Below the pieces are notes generated by a model. The model was not told the origin of the DNA. It saw nothing but the letters and a program-made list of their open reading frames with translations, and made no database searches. Positions 36,194 through 50,722 of a stretch of DNA of 64,000 bases are shown in pieces. Position 1 is the stretch's first letter, and each line of letters starts with the position of its first letter. Origin of the DNA: Pholis gunnellus (lineage: Eukaryota > Chordata > Actinopteri > Perciformes > Pholidae); the NCBI GenBank assembly GCA_910591455.2, contig OU342804.1, positions 23,586,484-23,650,483 of the forward strand, read 5' to 3'. Both the position numbers and the translations under genes were made by a program.

Positions 36194-39100
36194 ATGACTT
36201 TAGCAAGCTGCAGCACAGCAATGCGACTGATGTCTACTGTAACTCTGACTCTCTTCTATGCATTAATATGTTGCTCCGTCACAGAAAAGACATCAAATGT
36301 TTCATCTCCAAACATTATCATCATGCTCATGGATGACGTAAGTTATGTCCTGTTTTGTATGACTTTAGTTCATCATATCAGCAGCACAGTTTAGTTTGAG
36401 CAGTGAATCAGTTTGACAGCTCAGAACATGTTTCTCCGTCTCTTTCCTTCTCCCAGTCTTTGTCTTTGTCTGTTGGTTATGAGGAGTACCCTCTGTCACT
36501 GCACATGTCATTGAACATTGCAGCTTGCACAATGTTTATGTGTGTTTTATCTTTCTTGGTGTGAATGTATATAATCTTTCTTCTTTCCCTCTGCTCTTCA
36601 GATGGGGTGGGGGGACTTGGGGGTGTTTGGCCAGCCTTCTAAAGAGACCCCCAACCTGGATGCCATGGCTGCTCAAGGCATGCTGTTCCCAAATTTCTAC
36701 ACCGCAAACCCACTCTGTTCCCCATGTGAGTTAGCAGATACTGTTATAACAGAACCTTAACCGGCATTTCCTGTTTTGCAAGATTTTAGACTAATTTCCG
36801 TCTCTCATCAGCCTTCTGTCTCTACGTGTGTTCTTATTGTCACATCAATGAAACGTTGGAATAACAGCTAATTGATGAAAGTATCAACGTAACACTATTG
36901 ACCCAACTCAGAACCACATTGCGTCGTTTAAATACAATATGCAAAACAGAGCACAGCATGATCGGTAGGTGTTGTCACATTACTGTTTGATCATCTCCAT
37001 GCTTCACTGAAGGTCTCCATGTAAAATGCTATGGATTCAGAATAGAGTTTGTGTGCATTTAGTTCATGAGAACTTATAAAAACCTTGTGGACAAGGTAGT
37101 CAAGCTGAAGAGAAATGTGGAGGTACAGCAGTGATCAGTGTACATAATGGAGTTGAATCACAGCTATTCATAGCAGTTGATAAATAAAGGGTATTGTTAG
37201 TTACAGAAAACGTATTCTCACAATGATATTCTGTACAATCCATATATTTATTACTATAACAATAAAGTACAAATGTTATATTTGATTCAAGTATTCAACC
37301 AAATTTCTCCAATAGTTGGAGACATGATGTGACATTGGTGCAAAGAGTAAAGCACACATGACTATTCGTTTGCCAGTAATAAAAGCATTTGGAACACAGT
37401 TATAATGTAATTATAATAATACATAATAATAAAATAATTTCTCTAACTTTAACGACAGCCAGAGCTGCACTTCTCACCGGGAGGCTGCCTGTCAGAAACG
37501 GTTTCTACACCACGAATGCCCACTCCAGAAACGGTATAACCTCAATACGTCCTTACTGTGCAAATGATTCCTTGCTGGCTTTCTGATTACTCAGTCCATA
37601 ATGTACAATGTGCAATAAAGTCGTGGAAAGTCTTGTACACTAAATATCTTTGACATTTCTTGTAGCATACACACCACAGGAGATAGTGGGAGGAATCTCT
37701 GAGGATGAGATTTTGATTCCCCAGATGCTGAAGAAAAAGGGCTATGTCAGCAAGATAGTTGGCAAATGGTGAGCTCTATGTCTTCCTGTAATCTTTGTTT
37801 CAGAGGTTGTGTTGATGACGACAGGTGATGGAGCCTGTGAATTAAATTTAAATAGAACATTATATTTGCATATTTTAGTCAATTAATTACAAATCATGTA
37901 AGATTACTGATAATTTTTACATTCCTCTTATTAAGGCCCCCATTGGCCTTCCTTTCTGTGTGGTATGAAGTTCTTTTGAGATAATTGATCACACACAATG
38001 TTATCTCTCTTTTGCTTTTGCTCTGCATGCACCACACACGTCTAATGTTACGTATTTTAAAAGCTCAACTTGTCTGTGTTAGATTACCAACCCGTCTCAA
38101 AGTTTCAATGCTCTGCAAAAGCTTATTTGCGTACTGCACTGAAGGCAGGCACTGCAATCAAATATAAATATAAGTATGTTGTGCTTTTGAAAAAGGTGTT
38201 TAGTAGCACAAGTACATTTGTACATTTGTAGTATTGGTCTGAATGTAAACATGCAGAATGATCCTTCAGTCACATTGATCTTACGGTGTGTGAGTGCACT
38301 TTGTTTGTCACTACAGGCATCTGGGCCACAGACCTCAGTACTTGCCTCTGGAGAATGGTTTTGACGAGTGGTTTGGTGCGCCGGACTGCCACTTTGGCCC
38401 TTACAACAGCAGCATCAGACCCAACATCCCTGTCTACAACAACTCTGAGATGCTTGGCAGGTAGAATCACACACAAGCACTCAGATATACATAACAGCAG
38501 ACAGAAACAGAGCCTGAAAATCTATTAAAATCTTCTTTCCCCGGTGACTCAGTGGAATAGTTTGGCTGGCTGCTCCTCTGGATGAGTTGAGTGTCTCCCC
38601 TCCTCTTTCCTCTCTGTACCAGCTGTGCTTGTGTATTCCATTTTCCGCCCATTTGTTTTCCCCAAAACAGCCATATGTGTATTCAGGGTCATTGGAACTG
38701 GCAGCCGGGCGTGTTTTTCGCTTAGTCGTGGGTTTAATCAGCGCTGCATACCTGGGCCCTGGACAGACATACACACACACTCATAGAAATGTATACACAC
38801 AGACACACACTTTCGCCCTCAAGAGACGGCAGGTTGCGTTGACTGTGTGCGAGGACACCTGGAGGAAGTGAAGCGTAAGAAAGAGAGATGCCTGTCACTG
38901 CTTCTCTGCTCGCCGCGCCACGCTTCAGCAACACCTCATAACAATTCCCTCTGCTCAGCTCTGCTGAGACGTCCCGAATATATCTTTTACGAAATCTGCT
39001 GCAAACACAGTCGGCAAGAGGGAAATTTGCCCCCATTGTCTTAATGATATGGCTTGCAGTAGTTCCGATCAATTGAGAGGGAGATTGAAAGCCCTGACAA

Positions 39101-42100
39101 TACAATCAGGTCGTTGTGAAAGAATCATTTCATGCGGTTGAATAAGCAGAGGAGAAATTGAATGGTGTGGGGTCAGCACTTATTCAGATGGGATGATAAA
39201 TAACTAATGATGAAGGCTTATTTAATAAATCATGTCAACCCACTTGTTTTCCAGATACTATGAGGAGTTTAAGATCGACAAGAAGACTGGAGAGTCCAAC
39301 CTCACACAGATGTACTTGGTGGTAAGTTAAGGCTCACTTATCTCAGATGATACAACCCATTCAGTAGAGTGTTTCACAGTTTACCTTATAAAACAATTCA
39401 TAGAAAAGAAGGAAATAGAATAAAATTGTATTGTCCACTAGAGTGGAAAATTGTCTTTTGCTCACCAAAACATAAAAAGCACAAAACATAAATCATCTAT
39501 TCAACAAATCAAAAGCACAATTAAAGCCTGATTTTGGCCTTTGATTATTATGGTGCTTTTCAACCAGCAGAAGTGGATTGTTGAATAGACTGGATTGCGC
39601 ACACTCGTCTTGATTATCTCTGCTGCCTACGTCAGTCCCTCCCGTTTAGTTCCTGAAGGGATCAAAAGCAGCGTGCAGAGACACCCTGCATGCTTGAAAG
39701 GTGTTCTCTGCCATCACAAGAGGAAGATCTGTCAAGTGGAGCTTTGTAAAGCTCAGATGATGTCTTTTGGTACTAGACTGGTTTCAGTAGCGTTGTTCTT
39801 GATGTGGCTGCTTGTTTGGAAAATGAAATAAAGGCCAAACATAGAATTTGTGTGTTGTAGGAATACAAGAAAGCGGTTACTTTTTTTGGACCAATTGACA
39901 GCAGTACTGAGAATTAAGCTACATTTGCCATCTGCACTGACAGTATTGTAACACTCTCTCACACCTCCCACCTCGACAGGAAGGTCTTGACTTCATAGTC
40001 CGTCAGACTGAGGCCCAGCGTCCCTTTTTCCTCTACTGGGCAGCGGACGCCACTCACGCCCCTGTCTATGCCTCCAAACGCTTCCTAGGGAAGAGCCAGC
40101 GAGGCCGGTACATTATATACTACCTTACTGTCTTTTTTGTTGTCCAAGAGCTGCATAAGGTTATAACTTAAATTAATTCACGTGGGGAATGATAAAAGCG
40201 GTGTTTGTCTGTGTTGTGTAGATATGGTGATGCAGTGATGGAGCTAGACTACAGCGTCGGTCAGATCCTGACATTGCTGCAGAGTCAGGGCATCGAAAAC
40301 AATACCTTTGTCTTCTTCACATCAGACAACGGAGCTGCTCTGATATCTTGTCCAAACGAAGGTGGGCACTAAACTCAACTCAATGCTAAACTGACTCACA
40401 CACACACACACTCGGATTTTTGTTTGTGAAACTAAGTTAGTGAATTTTTGTCCAAGACACATTTTCTGCACTGAACGTGTGTAATTTGAGTTTTTGCGCG
40501 TCTGATTCCTGAGGCGGGAGCAACGGGCCGTTCCTCTGCGGGAAGGAGACCACCTTTGAAGGGGGCATGAGGGAGCCAGCCATTGCCTGGTGGCCTGGAC
40601 ACATCAAAGGAGGCACGGTGAGAATACCCCTGTGATTTAAAGCTTTTACCAAATAAAGCCTCCACAAGAAAGTCCAAGACGATCATTCACTTAATCCCTA
40701 CCATCTTCTTTAGAGACTAGACTAGACCCAGGATCCCGAGCCGAGTTTTTCCCCAAGCTCCTTAATGTTCTGCCTATCAACAGGTACCAGGAGCTGAAAT
40801 GTTGTCTATTAAGCTGCAGGGGATGTACAGGGCTGCAAAACAGGGTTGAGAGTAAAGGAAAAATGATTTCACTAATCCTCTCTTTTGAATGATTGTTGCT
40901 TTTTGTTTCATTTGTGTATCGTTTACCACTTTAACATGTGCACACACTGACCCAGTGGCGCTGTAACCAGTTGAATATGTTCAACTTCTATCGAGGGATT
41001 GAACCCCAGAAATAGTAAAGATAAACTGTGGGATTGCGGCCACAAAGTGTGTGGGCGCTTTTTCCACTGTTTCCTCAAATATTTTTTGGCTGGAATTAAT
41101 GCTCCAAACTCTCTCTTTCCTCCCTCCCCCTCCCCAATTTAACCCCCCACCCACACCGTGATCCTCTAAGCCTGTGCGTTCTGCAAATGACTTTTAATTG
41201 TATTAGGGGCAGCTGTGACACGGGGCTGTGACGCAGAGGGATTTGGTGGAGGAGCGAGCGGAGGCTGCAGCCTGCAGTAAGCCTTGCCCCTGGCTCATCT
41301 CACAGGGGTGTGCTGGGGCCTGATAGCACAGCAGAGTAGCGAGGGAGAGGGGGATTGGGAGCGTCTTAAGCGGCTAATCTGTTTGTGTGTTTGCTGAGGT
41401 TGGATTGAGCCGTAATGAGGACTTCAGTATCTGAATATGCCAGGCGCTCAGGATAAAGGAACGGGAGGGGTTTGGGGGGGGGGGGGGGGGTGCAAGGAAG
41501 AAGTAAAAGAGGTGGCTGGTGTAGAAAAGAGAGAAGGAAGAGTGCTAAAGACGCTGGCACTGCCAGGAATGTTGCTGTATTCGCGGGGCTTTGCTGCACC
41601 TGTGCCACTTAATAATTGACCAGTGTGTCTGTGTGTGCGTGTGCAAATGTGGAGATCATGTCTCTGTCATTTTTGTTTCATTCTACATGCCTGCATATAT
41701 ACAGTGTGTATATATATATATATATATATATACTGTATATATGCATGCTTTTGTATGTGCTTTTGTATGTGTCACAGATTTTGTGGTGAGAACGAGGGGT
41801 CAGTACTAGCTCTCTGGGGTTGTGATGACAAAGCTGCTTTGTTGGAGCTACTGTACTCTACAGCTCTGGATTCATCACTCTGGAAAGGAGGACAGACCAG
41901 GCCTAGGGTTGCCCCCTCTCTTGTTTTGTGGTCTTCCGAAATCTCTGCCGATCTGTGTATTGAAAAGTCCATAAGCTCTTTGAGCAAAATGCTGCAGACA
42001 ACAAACAGTCATGCAGGCCTTTGCTAGGGGGCAATTCCAGCAGGTTTACTGTAGTGACTGAGAACAGATGCATCTTTACAGTGTCAAGATGAGGAGACAT

Positions 42101-43065
42101 GTCTTTTTGGGGGTTGGGGGCTTGTGATAGAGAGACAACTTCATCCTAAATGGACAAAAAGCCGTTTATCTGTGAATGCATCTGAGTGATGAAACTCGTT
42201 AATTTAACTGACTTGTGTGAATGTGCTGGAAATCGTTTGCCATTCTCTCATATTTAGGAGGATAGCTGGATGTGTACTGGAATGGAGGAGCATGGCCGGT
42301 CTGAAGCAGGTGCAGATTCAGCATTCTCCCAGTGCCTGAGGGGCCCGGATGATGAGGGGTGGCGGATGTAGGAACAAAGATTGGGAGGCGGGTGGGGTGT
42401 CGGCCCCACTACGTTGTCGAGGGTCACAATCCCTTTTGTTGTGTTTTTTTATCAGGCCGCAGGCACACAGGCAGAATGGCAGGGACAAGGATAGAAGAAC
42501 CGCCTCCTCAGATAGCCAACATCACCACTCACAACACAGAGAGAAATGCAAGAAAAAGAATGTGACATTAATAGAGAGGAATGAGTCAGTCAGGGAAAAA
42601 AAGGGTGAAGAAAGAGTGAAGTTCAGTGTGGACTGCAAAAGGGGGCAGAGCCAATGACGGACAGAATTAAAAGATGCCAACTCCTTAGATAAATTCCTCT
42701 GTCAGAGCAGTCTGAGTCCGAAAGTTTTGCTTTTGTGGTCATGCAAGTTATTACTAAGTAAATGTCAGTTTTGCCTTTTCTTGTGTCCTTTTGTCCTGTC
42801 TTCTTTCAATGGTTTGTGTGTGTCTGTGTGAGGGGGGACTTAAAAAAAAGAAAAATGAAGTGAAGGACTAAATCTGTGTGTGTGTGAGCGAAAGAGAGAG
42901 GGTGAGTGTCTGGATGTGCAGATAGATCATGGAATGCATTGCAAAGCCTTTTCTGTGGCTGGTTCTGTGGATACAGAAGAAAGGGGAATTCATTTCAGTG
43001 CTAAGGAGCTTGTGTGAGTGTGTGTGTGTGAGTGTGTGTGAGTGTGTGTGCGTGTGTGTGAGTGT

Positions 43066-43110
<45 letters not shown>

Positions 43111-45889
43111 TATATGTGTGCTGGCTGCCGATAGGAGCACAGCGGCACATGGCGGTGCAGCTGCAGAGGCCTGATAGCGCTATCTGATTGTGAGCGTGCC
43201 GTCTCCCTCTAAGGCTCGCTCAGGAGAGAATGGAAGGGAAGATCAAGGATGACAACGAAGAAATGTCACTTTATCTGAAAATAGTTCAAAGTTTATAAAT
43301 AAAATAAAGCTTTTCACTGGGACTGGGAGAAGGAGATAAAACAGCAGCTCGCTCCATCTCCAGCCGTCTGCTTGCCCGCGCCTCGTCCTCTCCCGACTTT
43401 CTCTCCTCTTTCTTTTCGCTCCTCCTTTTTCCCTTTTCTCCCCCAAAAAACTAATTTAGAACGAGAGGCATTTTGCAGGCTCTATAATAAACCTGCAAGC
43501 AGAGATTAGAGAGGAGACTGAAGAAATGCACCTCTTTCCTACATGTGTACACAGAACTACACATACAAACATCCGATCATGACTATGCATTGTTGCCTCG
43601 TTCGCCGTCATAAAGAAAATGCAGCGTAAAAGAGCACGCTTTTGGTATTCCTGCACCATGAAACAGTTCTTACTTGATTTGTGAGTGTTATTATAAGTAT
43701 TATTATTTCAACCAAGGACCAATGAGGACCAATTTATGTTTTAGTCCTTCAGAGGACATTTGGCCAGTCCTCATTTCTTCAAAGTTCTTCACTTTTTCTC
43801 AATCCTTACTCAACGGATGTGTGAAAGTGCTTGTCATAGCCCAGATAGTGATTGTGGATTTCAATCCCTTTGTCCTTTACCAGGTGTTGTGTAAAAACAA
43901 CTTAACGAATTGAGTTCGAGGCGTTTACTTAAATTCAAGCAATAGTTTTATTTATCACAGAGATATTAGCCGAGCAGTTAAACGTGCACGGTCCTAACCG
44001 TTCCTCTCCGATTGAGAGCAACGTAAAAAGGCGCCTAGACACGGAAGCGCAGTAAGTTTTGTAGGTTCTCCTTAGAGGAGCCTATTGGTCAAAGTCAAGG
44101 TGCAGGCGGGATCGATTTTAGCAGAGCGACGGCCTGGTTGGAGCACTGAGCATATCCGCTCACACCGGCTCTCGTCCGGGATCCTCCTTCGATGCGTCAT
44201 CAGTGTGTGTGTATGTTGTGAAAGCCTAACAGGCTCCAAAGTGTGTAATCTACGTTTTGCTATCCCAAGCTGTGGTACGTACTGTTCTCAGCTGGCAGTT
44301 TACTCCAAGATTCGATATCAGTGTATAGTTGCCCAAGCGTGTCCTTCAGAGTTACAGTTTTCTCATTCCTTTGTACAGGCGAGTGCTAGAGCGCCCCGCT
44401 TGGAGTTTTAAACCTTCATAACCTGTAACTCGCAACTCCGCGAATTAGCACATAAAGCTCTGATTAAATTTATTTACCTAACACAGGTGAATTTCCAGTT
44501 GGCCAATGTGATGGACCTGTTCACCACCAGTCTGGCTCTGGCCGGCATCAGCCCTCCTGATGACAGAGCCCTGGATGGTCTGGACTTGACACCAGTCCTG
44601 CTAAACCGCTCACACGCACTCCAAAGCAGGCGAGTATACTCGCACACTAGCTGTTGCTTTTAGGTGTTTGGGGCCTTTACTTTGGGGCCCAGATCCTCTT
44701 TTTATGTTCATGATCACATCCCTGACTGGGAGAGCAGTGTTATGACTTTTGCTCTAGTGTAATCAGCAGCATGCTGATGTTAGCGTTCACATTGTACACA
44801 TTGTACACATTGTACAGCCCAAAGCACCACTGTGGATATGTACAGCCCCACAGAGCTGCTAGTATGGCTGGAGACTCCTAATCTTGTTGTTTCATGTAAG
44901 TTAATTTAATTAAAAAACGACGATGACTTGAATGATTTTTTAGGGAGTTAGAAACTTCATGTTGCTGGATGGTTAAAAAATTGCAAGAATGGGTAGAAAA
45001 CAGTGAGAGTGCACTGAAGTGTAAGCATGCCAAGAGAAAATGTTTTTTTTTAAAGAGCAATACTTCTCCCCCTTCTCCCCCTCAACAGGCCGATCTTCTA
45101 TTACCGTGGGAATGAGCTGATGGCTGTGAGACTTGGAGAATACAAGGCACACTACTGGACCTGGAGCAACTCATGGGAAGAGTTTAACAACGTAAGATTC
45201 CCCTGGAACACAGCAACTCTGTCCCCACTTTCTGTTTCCTCAGTTCTTGAATTGCACTGCTACATCCTCCCTCTTTGTCTCTCCTAATCTTACTCAGACA
45301 CACAAACACATTCACTGTTGGTGTTATCTTGAAAATGGCTCATCAGTTGACTGCTGTGTACATCAGAGTGTAATGAATATTAATGAAGAACCCCCACATC
45401 AGTGAACTTACATCATTCATCAACCAGTTGACTTGTTTGTTCTGACTCCATGGAGATTTTCTTCCTCTCCATTTACATAGCGACATTCCCTGCTGTAGAC
45501 TTGTTCTTTTGGCACCACGGAGCTCAAAAGGAAGAAAGATAGGCAGATGCCAGCAGTATCTCTCGGCCGTAATTACAACAACACGATGCTGATTAACTGC
45601 ATCAGAAGAGATGTGAAATCTGACACTTGAGAAGCAGGATAGTGTGGTCCTTGTTTCTTTCTTCTGTCCATAAAACCATGCCCTCCTGTCCTCCTGTCCT
45701 CCCATCATGGCTCTGCTTTTCCTGTTTTCCAGTTTGTTTTATGCCCCATCGGTCGCTTAAATTGCTCTCTCCTTCAGGGCCGCTGAATCAATAGCAGCCT
45801 CCTTTATCAACTCATGTGAACTGAAGTGGAACTTCACAAATAATGGCGTCTGATTGCCTGTGAGTTGCCTATCGATTGGTGTGTGTCTG

Positions 45890-45929
<40 letters not shown>

Positions 45930-46399
45930 GACGAGAGAAAACGTGTACATGAACGTTCGGTTGTCCATAGATGTCTGTGTGTGTTTTATGGAGTGACTGT
46001 TGAGCTCCTTCCAGGGAAAGTTAAATTCCCAATATGCTTTGTGTCATTATGGTTGAATCCTTAAACTGTCCATCTCATGTAACTCATAGTACATTTTATA
46101 AACATGAGAAATCTAAACAAACTGACTTATTGAGCTGTTTCACACGGTCAGACTACGCATGACATGTTTTGAAAATTAGCTTCAAAAGGACAGTATGTTT
46201 CAAGGTCCCTATTTAGGCCTTCACCTGCAGTAATGACCTGGATTATTGATCATTTCAAAATGATCTGGACCCTTAAAACTCCTATATAGGCTTCAATTTA
46301 ATCTGTCTTGCAGCAGAAATACACAATCAATCCTCGTTTTACTGAAATAAAAGTAATGTTTTCCTGCTTGTACTTCAGCTTTGGTAATATTTTAAAATA

Positions 46400-46430
<31 letters not shown>

Positions 46431-49400
46431 TACCTGGCCCATGGTAAGGAAATAAACAAGGGAAGATGTGTGTCTGTGAAGAAGAACAAAATTACAGGTT
46501 AATAGCCGAGAGACGTATCGCTCCGTCCTGGCTGTGTTCGGCTCAGCCATGAGGAAAATGAGAAATTTCACAGGCTTAAATGGCCCTCATCAAACTCTCT
46601 TGAGGCAGTGTTGTGATGTTAATATTGCAAAGTATAGTTTGTCGTGACTGTGGCTCCTTTGTATCTGGATTGCTGAGTAACCTCTGATACAATAGGAGCG
46701 TTGTGGCAGCAGGGATAGCTTTTTTAACGTTGTTGGATACTTCACAAAGTGATGAATAAAAAATGAAAAATGACTTTTTCCCCAGACCCCTGTTAGTCGG
46801 AACACTTGTTATGTCATCAATTTCTTCAGGAATTGTGTTGCAGGAATTGACATGAGATAGACTGTGCAGTAGCTCCTGCTCTAGATTGTAGCTCATAACA
46901 TTAACACACCTTTGCTTGCTAAAAAGCACAGATTCACTGACTTTATGGCAAAAAGTTACAACGTACATTACTGAAGTTAGTTTGCAGAGAATCCATAGAT
47001 GAACTGCAATTTTTACATGCATGTTGTCAAATCCATAAAGTAGAAAGTAAAAATATTAACAGTATATATATAGTTTTAAATACTCAGCCACAAGCTAAAG
47101 TTATTGTTCTTTCAAGTCATACTTTTACCTTTTTTGATCAAAAAGACCTTCTTTTTCCAAGATCCATCCTGTCACCACTGGATGCTCCTGCACCTTATCT
47201 TGTAATAGCGACTGCTCTGCTCCGGTTTGAAAGCAGCCGAGTTGTATCCATAGCATTAATGTCAGAGGAGATATGGAGTCCTTGCTGTTATGTCTTATGT
47301 ACAAGAGACAGAGAGAGAGCAACACAGCAGGCCTTTCTGGCTGCTCCTCTGGGATTTGTTTTCATTTATTTCTGCATTTCTAAGCTTCTGTCTTCAGAAG
47401 ACAGGACAAGTTTGGATCAGAGGAGGCTCTGCAGGGTGGGGGGCATCTACCCCTCTCGCTCTCTCGCTCTCTCTTCTTTATGTATTTCTGAGGTGCTCTG
47501 TTGAGCGATCTCAGAGGGGGGCAGCAACAGTGCCTTACAGATGAATGCATTCTCAATATTAGTTGTGCTCATCAAAAAGTGTGTGTTTGTGCTTGTTGAA
47601 GAAGGGGGCAGATCTCCAGGGGGCCCTGGAGGAGTGAGTGTGACTCAATCCGGCTGCGATCACTTGCCAGACTCACGAGAATGGAGTCGGGGAGCTGGAG
47701 CGAAGGCGTGGAGAGATGAAGGGGGGGAGGCAGTACAAGGAAGAAAAGTCTTCTATTTTGCCAGTTACTATGATGTACCAATATTAGCTGCACGAATAAC
47801 ACAACAGATTGGAAGACATGCCTATAGGCCATACTACAATGAGATTTAGCATTTAGCTCAGAGTAGCAGCCTGAATCTAGACATCCAGATCTCTTTAACT
47901 GACTTTAGATTTTTTTATTTCACAAGATATAACACTCAACTAAAACATCTAAAAACAAATATAGACCACTGAACGCAACCAAATCCGACACACACCATGG
48001 CAAAAAAAGGAAGGAAGTTAAAGAAAAGTCATTCATTACAGAGGGCAAAATAATATCCAGAATTGGTGAAGAAATGGGACATAAAGATATATATATATAT
48101 AATTTTTTTTTCTTAGGTTTTACATATTTTGTATGAAAAGTAAACTTTCTTATCCTGTATAACTGACCTTAAATATAATGTTAGGTTGCTCTGAAGAGAA
48201 AGCCTGAGCTTTTGAGCAGAAACAGGGCTGTTCTTCTCGTTCCTATATGGTGGGTTGCACTCTTGTTCCAGCATACATACAGAAGACAGGGCCAAAGGGC
48301 TCAGGCTGAGTGGTGAAAGGTTCTTAGTGGTGTACAAATAAATCATAGCATGTAGAATAACATCAGATAATATAGAATCATGGAGAGAAAGAAAAGCTTC
48401 TCTCTGATCTGAAGGGTTCATTTGTTCCTCCTTACATGTCAGATTTGACTCTCTACAGCATACTGTATTATCAGTCACGAACCTAATTCATACTCTGCTT
48501 AAGTTACATTATAATAAATATACAAATATTGTACACATCTGTATTGTGCAATCGAGGCAACGTTTTTTTGTATTTTTGTGTCTTACAGGGCATCAACTTC
48601 TGTCCAGGTCAAGACGTCCCGGGTGTGACTACTCATGACCAGAAAGAGCACACACTGCAGCCGATCATTTTCCACCTGGGGAGGGATCCTGGGGAAAAGT
48701 ACCCCATCAGGTTAATTCTCTGAAAACTTCAACCCTGATTACAGCTGATTTCCAGTAGGAGAGGAGAGGCAAAACAATTGAGAGCAGGGGGGAGAAGGGA
48801 GTCAACCAGGAGCAAATGAAGAGGTGCTAGAAAATGAACTGGAGAGGGGGGAGAATAGGAAAGCAGTCTGCCTGTTGATAGCGCTGAATGTGTATGAGAT
48901 CAATGCTCAGTGGCATGAAAAAGAAGGCGTTGGATTGATCCGCTCAGCCGGAGCACACCTGATTACACCCTTTCTCTTTGTGATTGCAAACAGCTCCTTA
49001 AAGATCACTATCTGGCCCTCAACACTCCGGTGCACCGCTGCAGGTTAAAATTGTAAGATAAATTGTCCGGGTCTAAATTGAGAGCGAGTGCTGTTTAATG
49101 GAATTTTGTGTGTCTCTGCCTTCGCTCAAAGGAGAGTTAAGAATCGCAGAGAGGATGGAGTGACGCCATGGAACACAGACAGCCAAGGCTGAACTAAGAT
49201 TAATACTAAATAAGGGTGCAAAGGCAGATGAGCGTTGTCTATTACTGCGTACCGTCAATGCAGAATATTGATGCAATCTTTTTGAAACTATGACGGAGGC
49301 TGACATCATGACTAATACATTAAGATAATCTCAACACGGCTTTGATGAGAGAATATTCTCTTGTGCTCAGTGTTCGCTTTGGCTCCGTCCTGCCATAAAA

Positions 49401-50656
49401 CCTCGTAGATTGACCTTTCTTTTCTGCCTTCTGCAGCTCTGCCTCTCGCATTCTGCTCCGGCCTCATCTCCTCTTTGCCTCCTGCTCCAACTTCGTTCGG
49501 CTCTGTAGTGAGATTGGATGATAAAACATTAATGTTGTTTTTCAATTGCTCACCTTTTAGCCCTGCTATTCACTTGGAAGAATAAAAAAAAAAGAAGCAA
49601 AAAGCAATCAGTACGCAGCCATGTGTTGGGCTGAGTGCTAGATGTGCACCCACACACACAAACCAAATATGCCCACTCATTTTTCACCTCTGCAGTAGAG
49701 TTTGTTTACAAGGTCACCCCCCCCCCCCTCCCCCTCCACTAAACCCAACTGTATGACCTCTTCCCTGTTCTTCTTCTTTCTAATCAGCACTATACATTCC
49801 CCTTCCTCTCCAAACTTTTGTCTTACCTTTTCCACTTCTCTCTCTCCACCTCAACTCACTTCTCACCACTCAGCTGCTGTCCCTCTGCATCCACTGGGAC
49901 CGTTCTCCTCCATCCTAGTTAAGTGTGTGTTTGTGTGTGTACACATGTGTATGTGTGCGTTTTGTCCGTGTGCTCCTCGGTCCCCCAGCTGGACCGGCTG
50001 CCTGGCCGTCATTAATCTCTGTCTACACCTAAAGAGCCACTTAAGATGATGTAGGGCCTGTCTGCACACATACCTTCACTACTGTCGCAGGATGTGATCT
50101 AGCAGAGAGCACACTCGCGCACACATACACAATCCCCAGTCCAGAACAGTCACCCATGGAAACAGTAGATCATAATTATGCAATCCAGGAGAGAACATGT
50201 ACGAACAAAACTACAGAGGCCTAGACAAATTTGATTGGAGTTTGAGGTCCTGCGTTGATGGTCCGTCATTCCAGGATGAAGCACAAACCCAGCCAGGTCT
50301 GCACCAACCCAGAGTTTGGTTCCCCATTGGAGTCGTTCTAAGCCTTTTTGCTTCCTTCCACTTTGCCCTCCATGTCTGTGACCTAAGGCTGAGGTTAACA
50401 CATCCTTCTTTTACACCACCTACCTCAGCTCTCGTCCCCAGAGCCCCGGCCGTCCAGAGTGTAGTCCCAGCTCCAACACTGCAGGCGGCCCTGCACAGTC
50501 TGGCCTCATCTGCTGCCTGCCACCAAGCTCTTGTGTCCCCAATCAATAGTCCTTACTGAAGTGCTCAATTTCCACCGGGGTGGAGAAGCTGGTGGAGGGG
50601 AGGGGTAGGCAGGACAGATGTATTTGATTGTCTCCTCAATTCCCCCACCTTCTGCC

Positions 50657-50722
<66 letters not shown>

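Larger units (their letters stand above)
33899..38196. repeat. Tandem duplication, right unit
   Basis: Second copy of 29,170-32,900. It starts in the middle of trappc2l exon 4 (TGGGTTGCACATTACATC) and ends in galns intron 4 (GTTGTGCTTTTGAAAAAGG). It holds the functional galns exons 1-4. Confidence 0.9.

Noticed and set aside
43020..43109. Regularly spaced repeat resembling a CRISPR array
   Set aside because: It is an interrupted TG microsatellite in a vertebrate intron.
43920..44060. Possible tRNA-like or structured RNA gene in the CpG-rich block
   Set aside because: No cloverleaf or box A/B arrangement could be made out; the block is better explained as part of the LTR.
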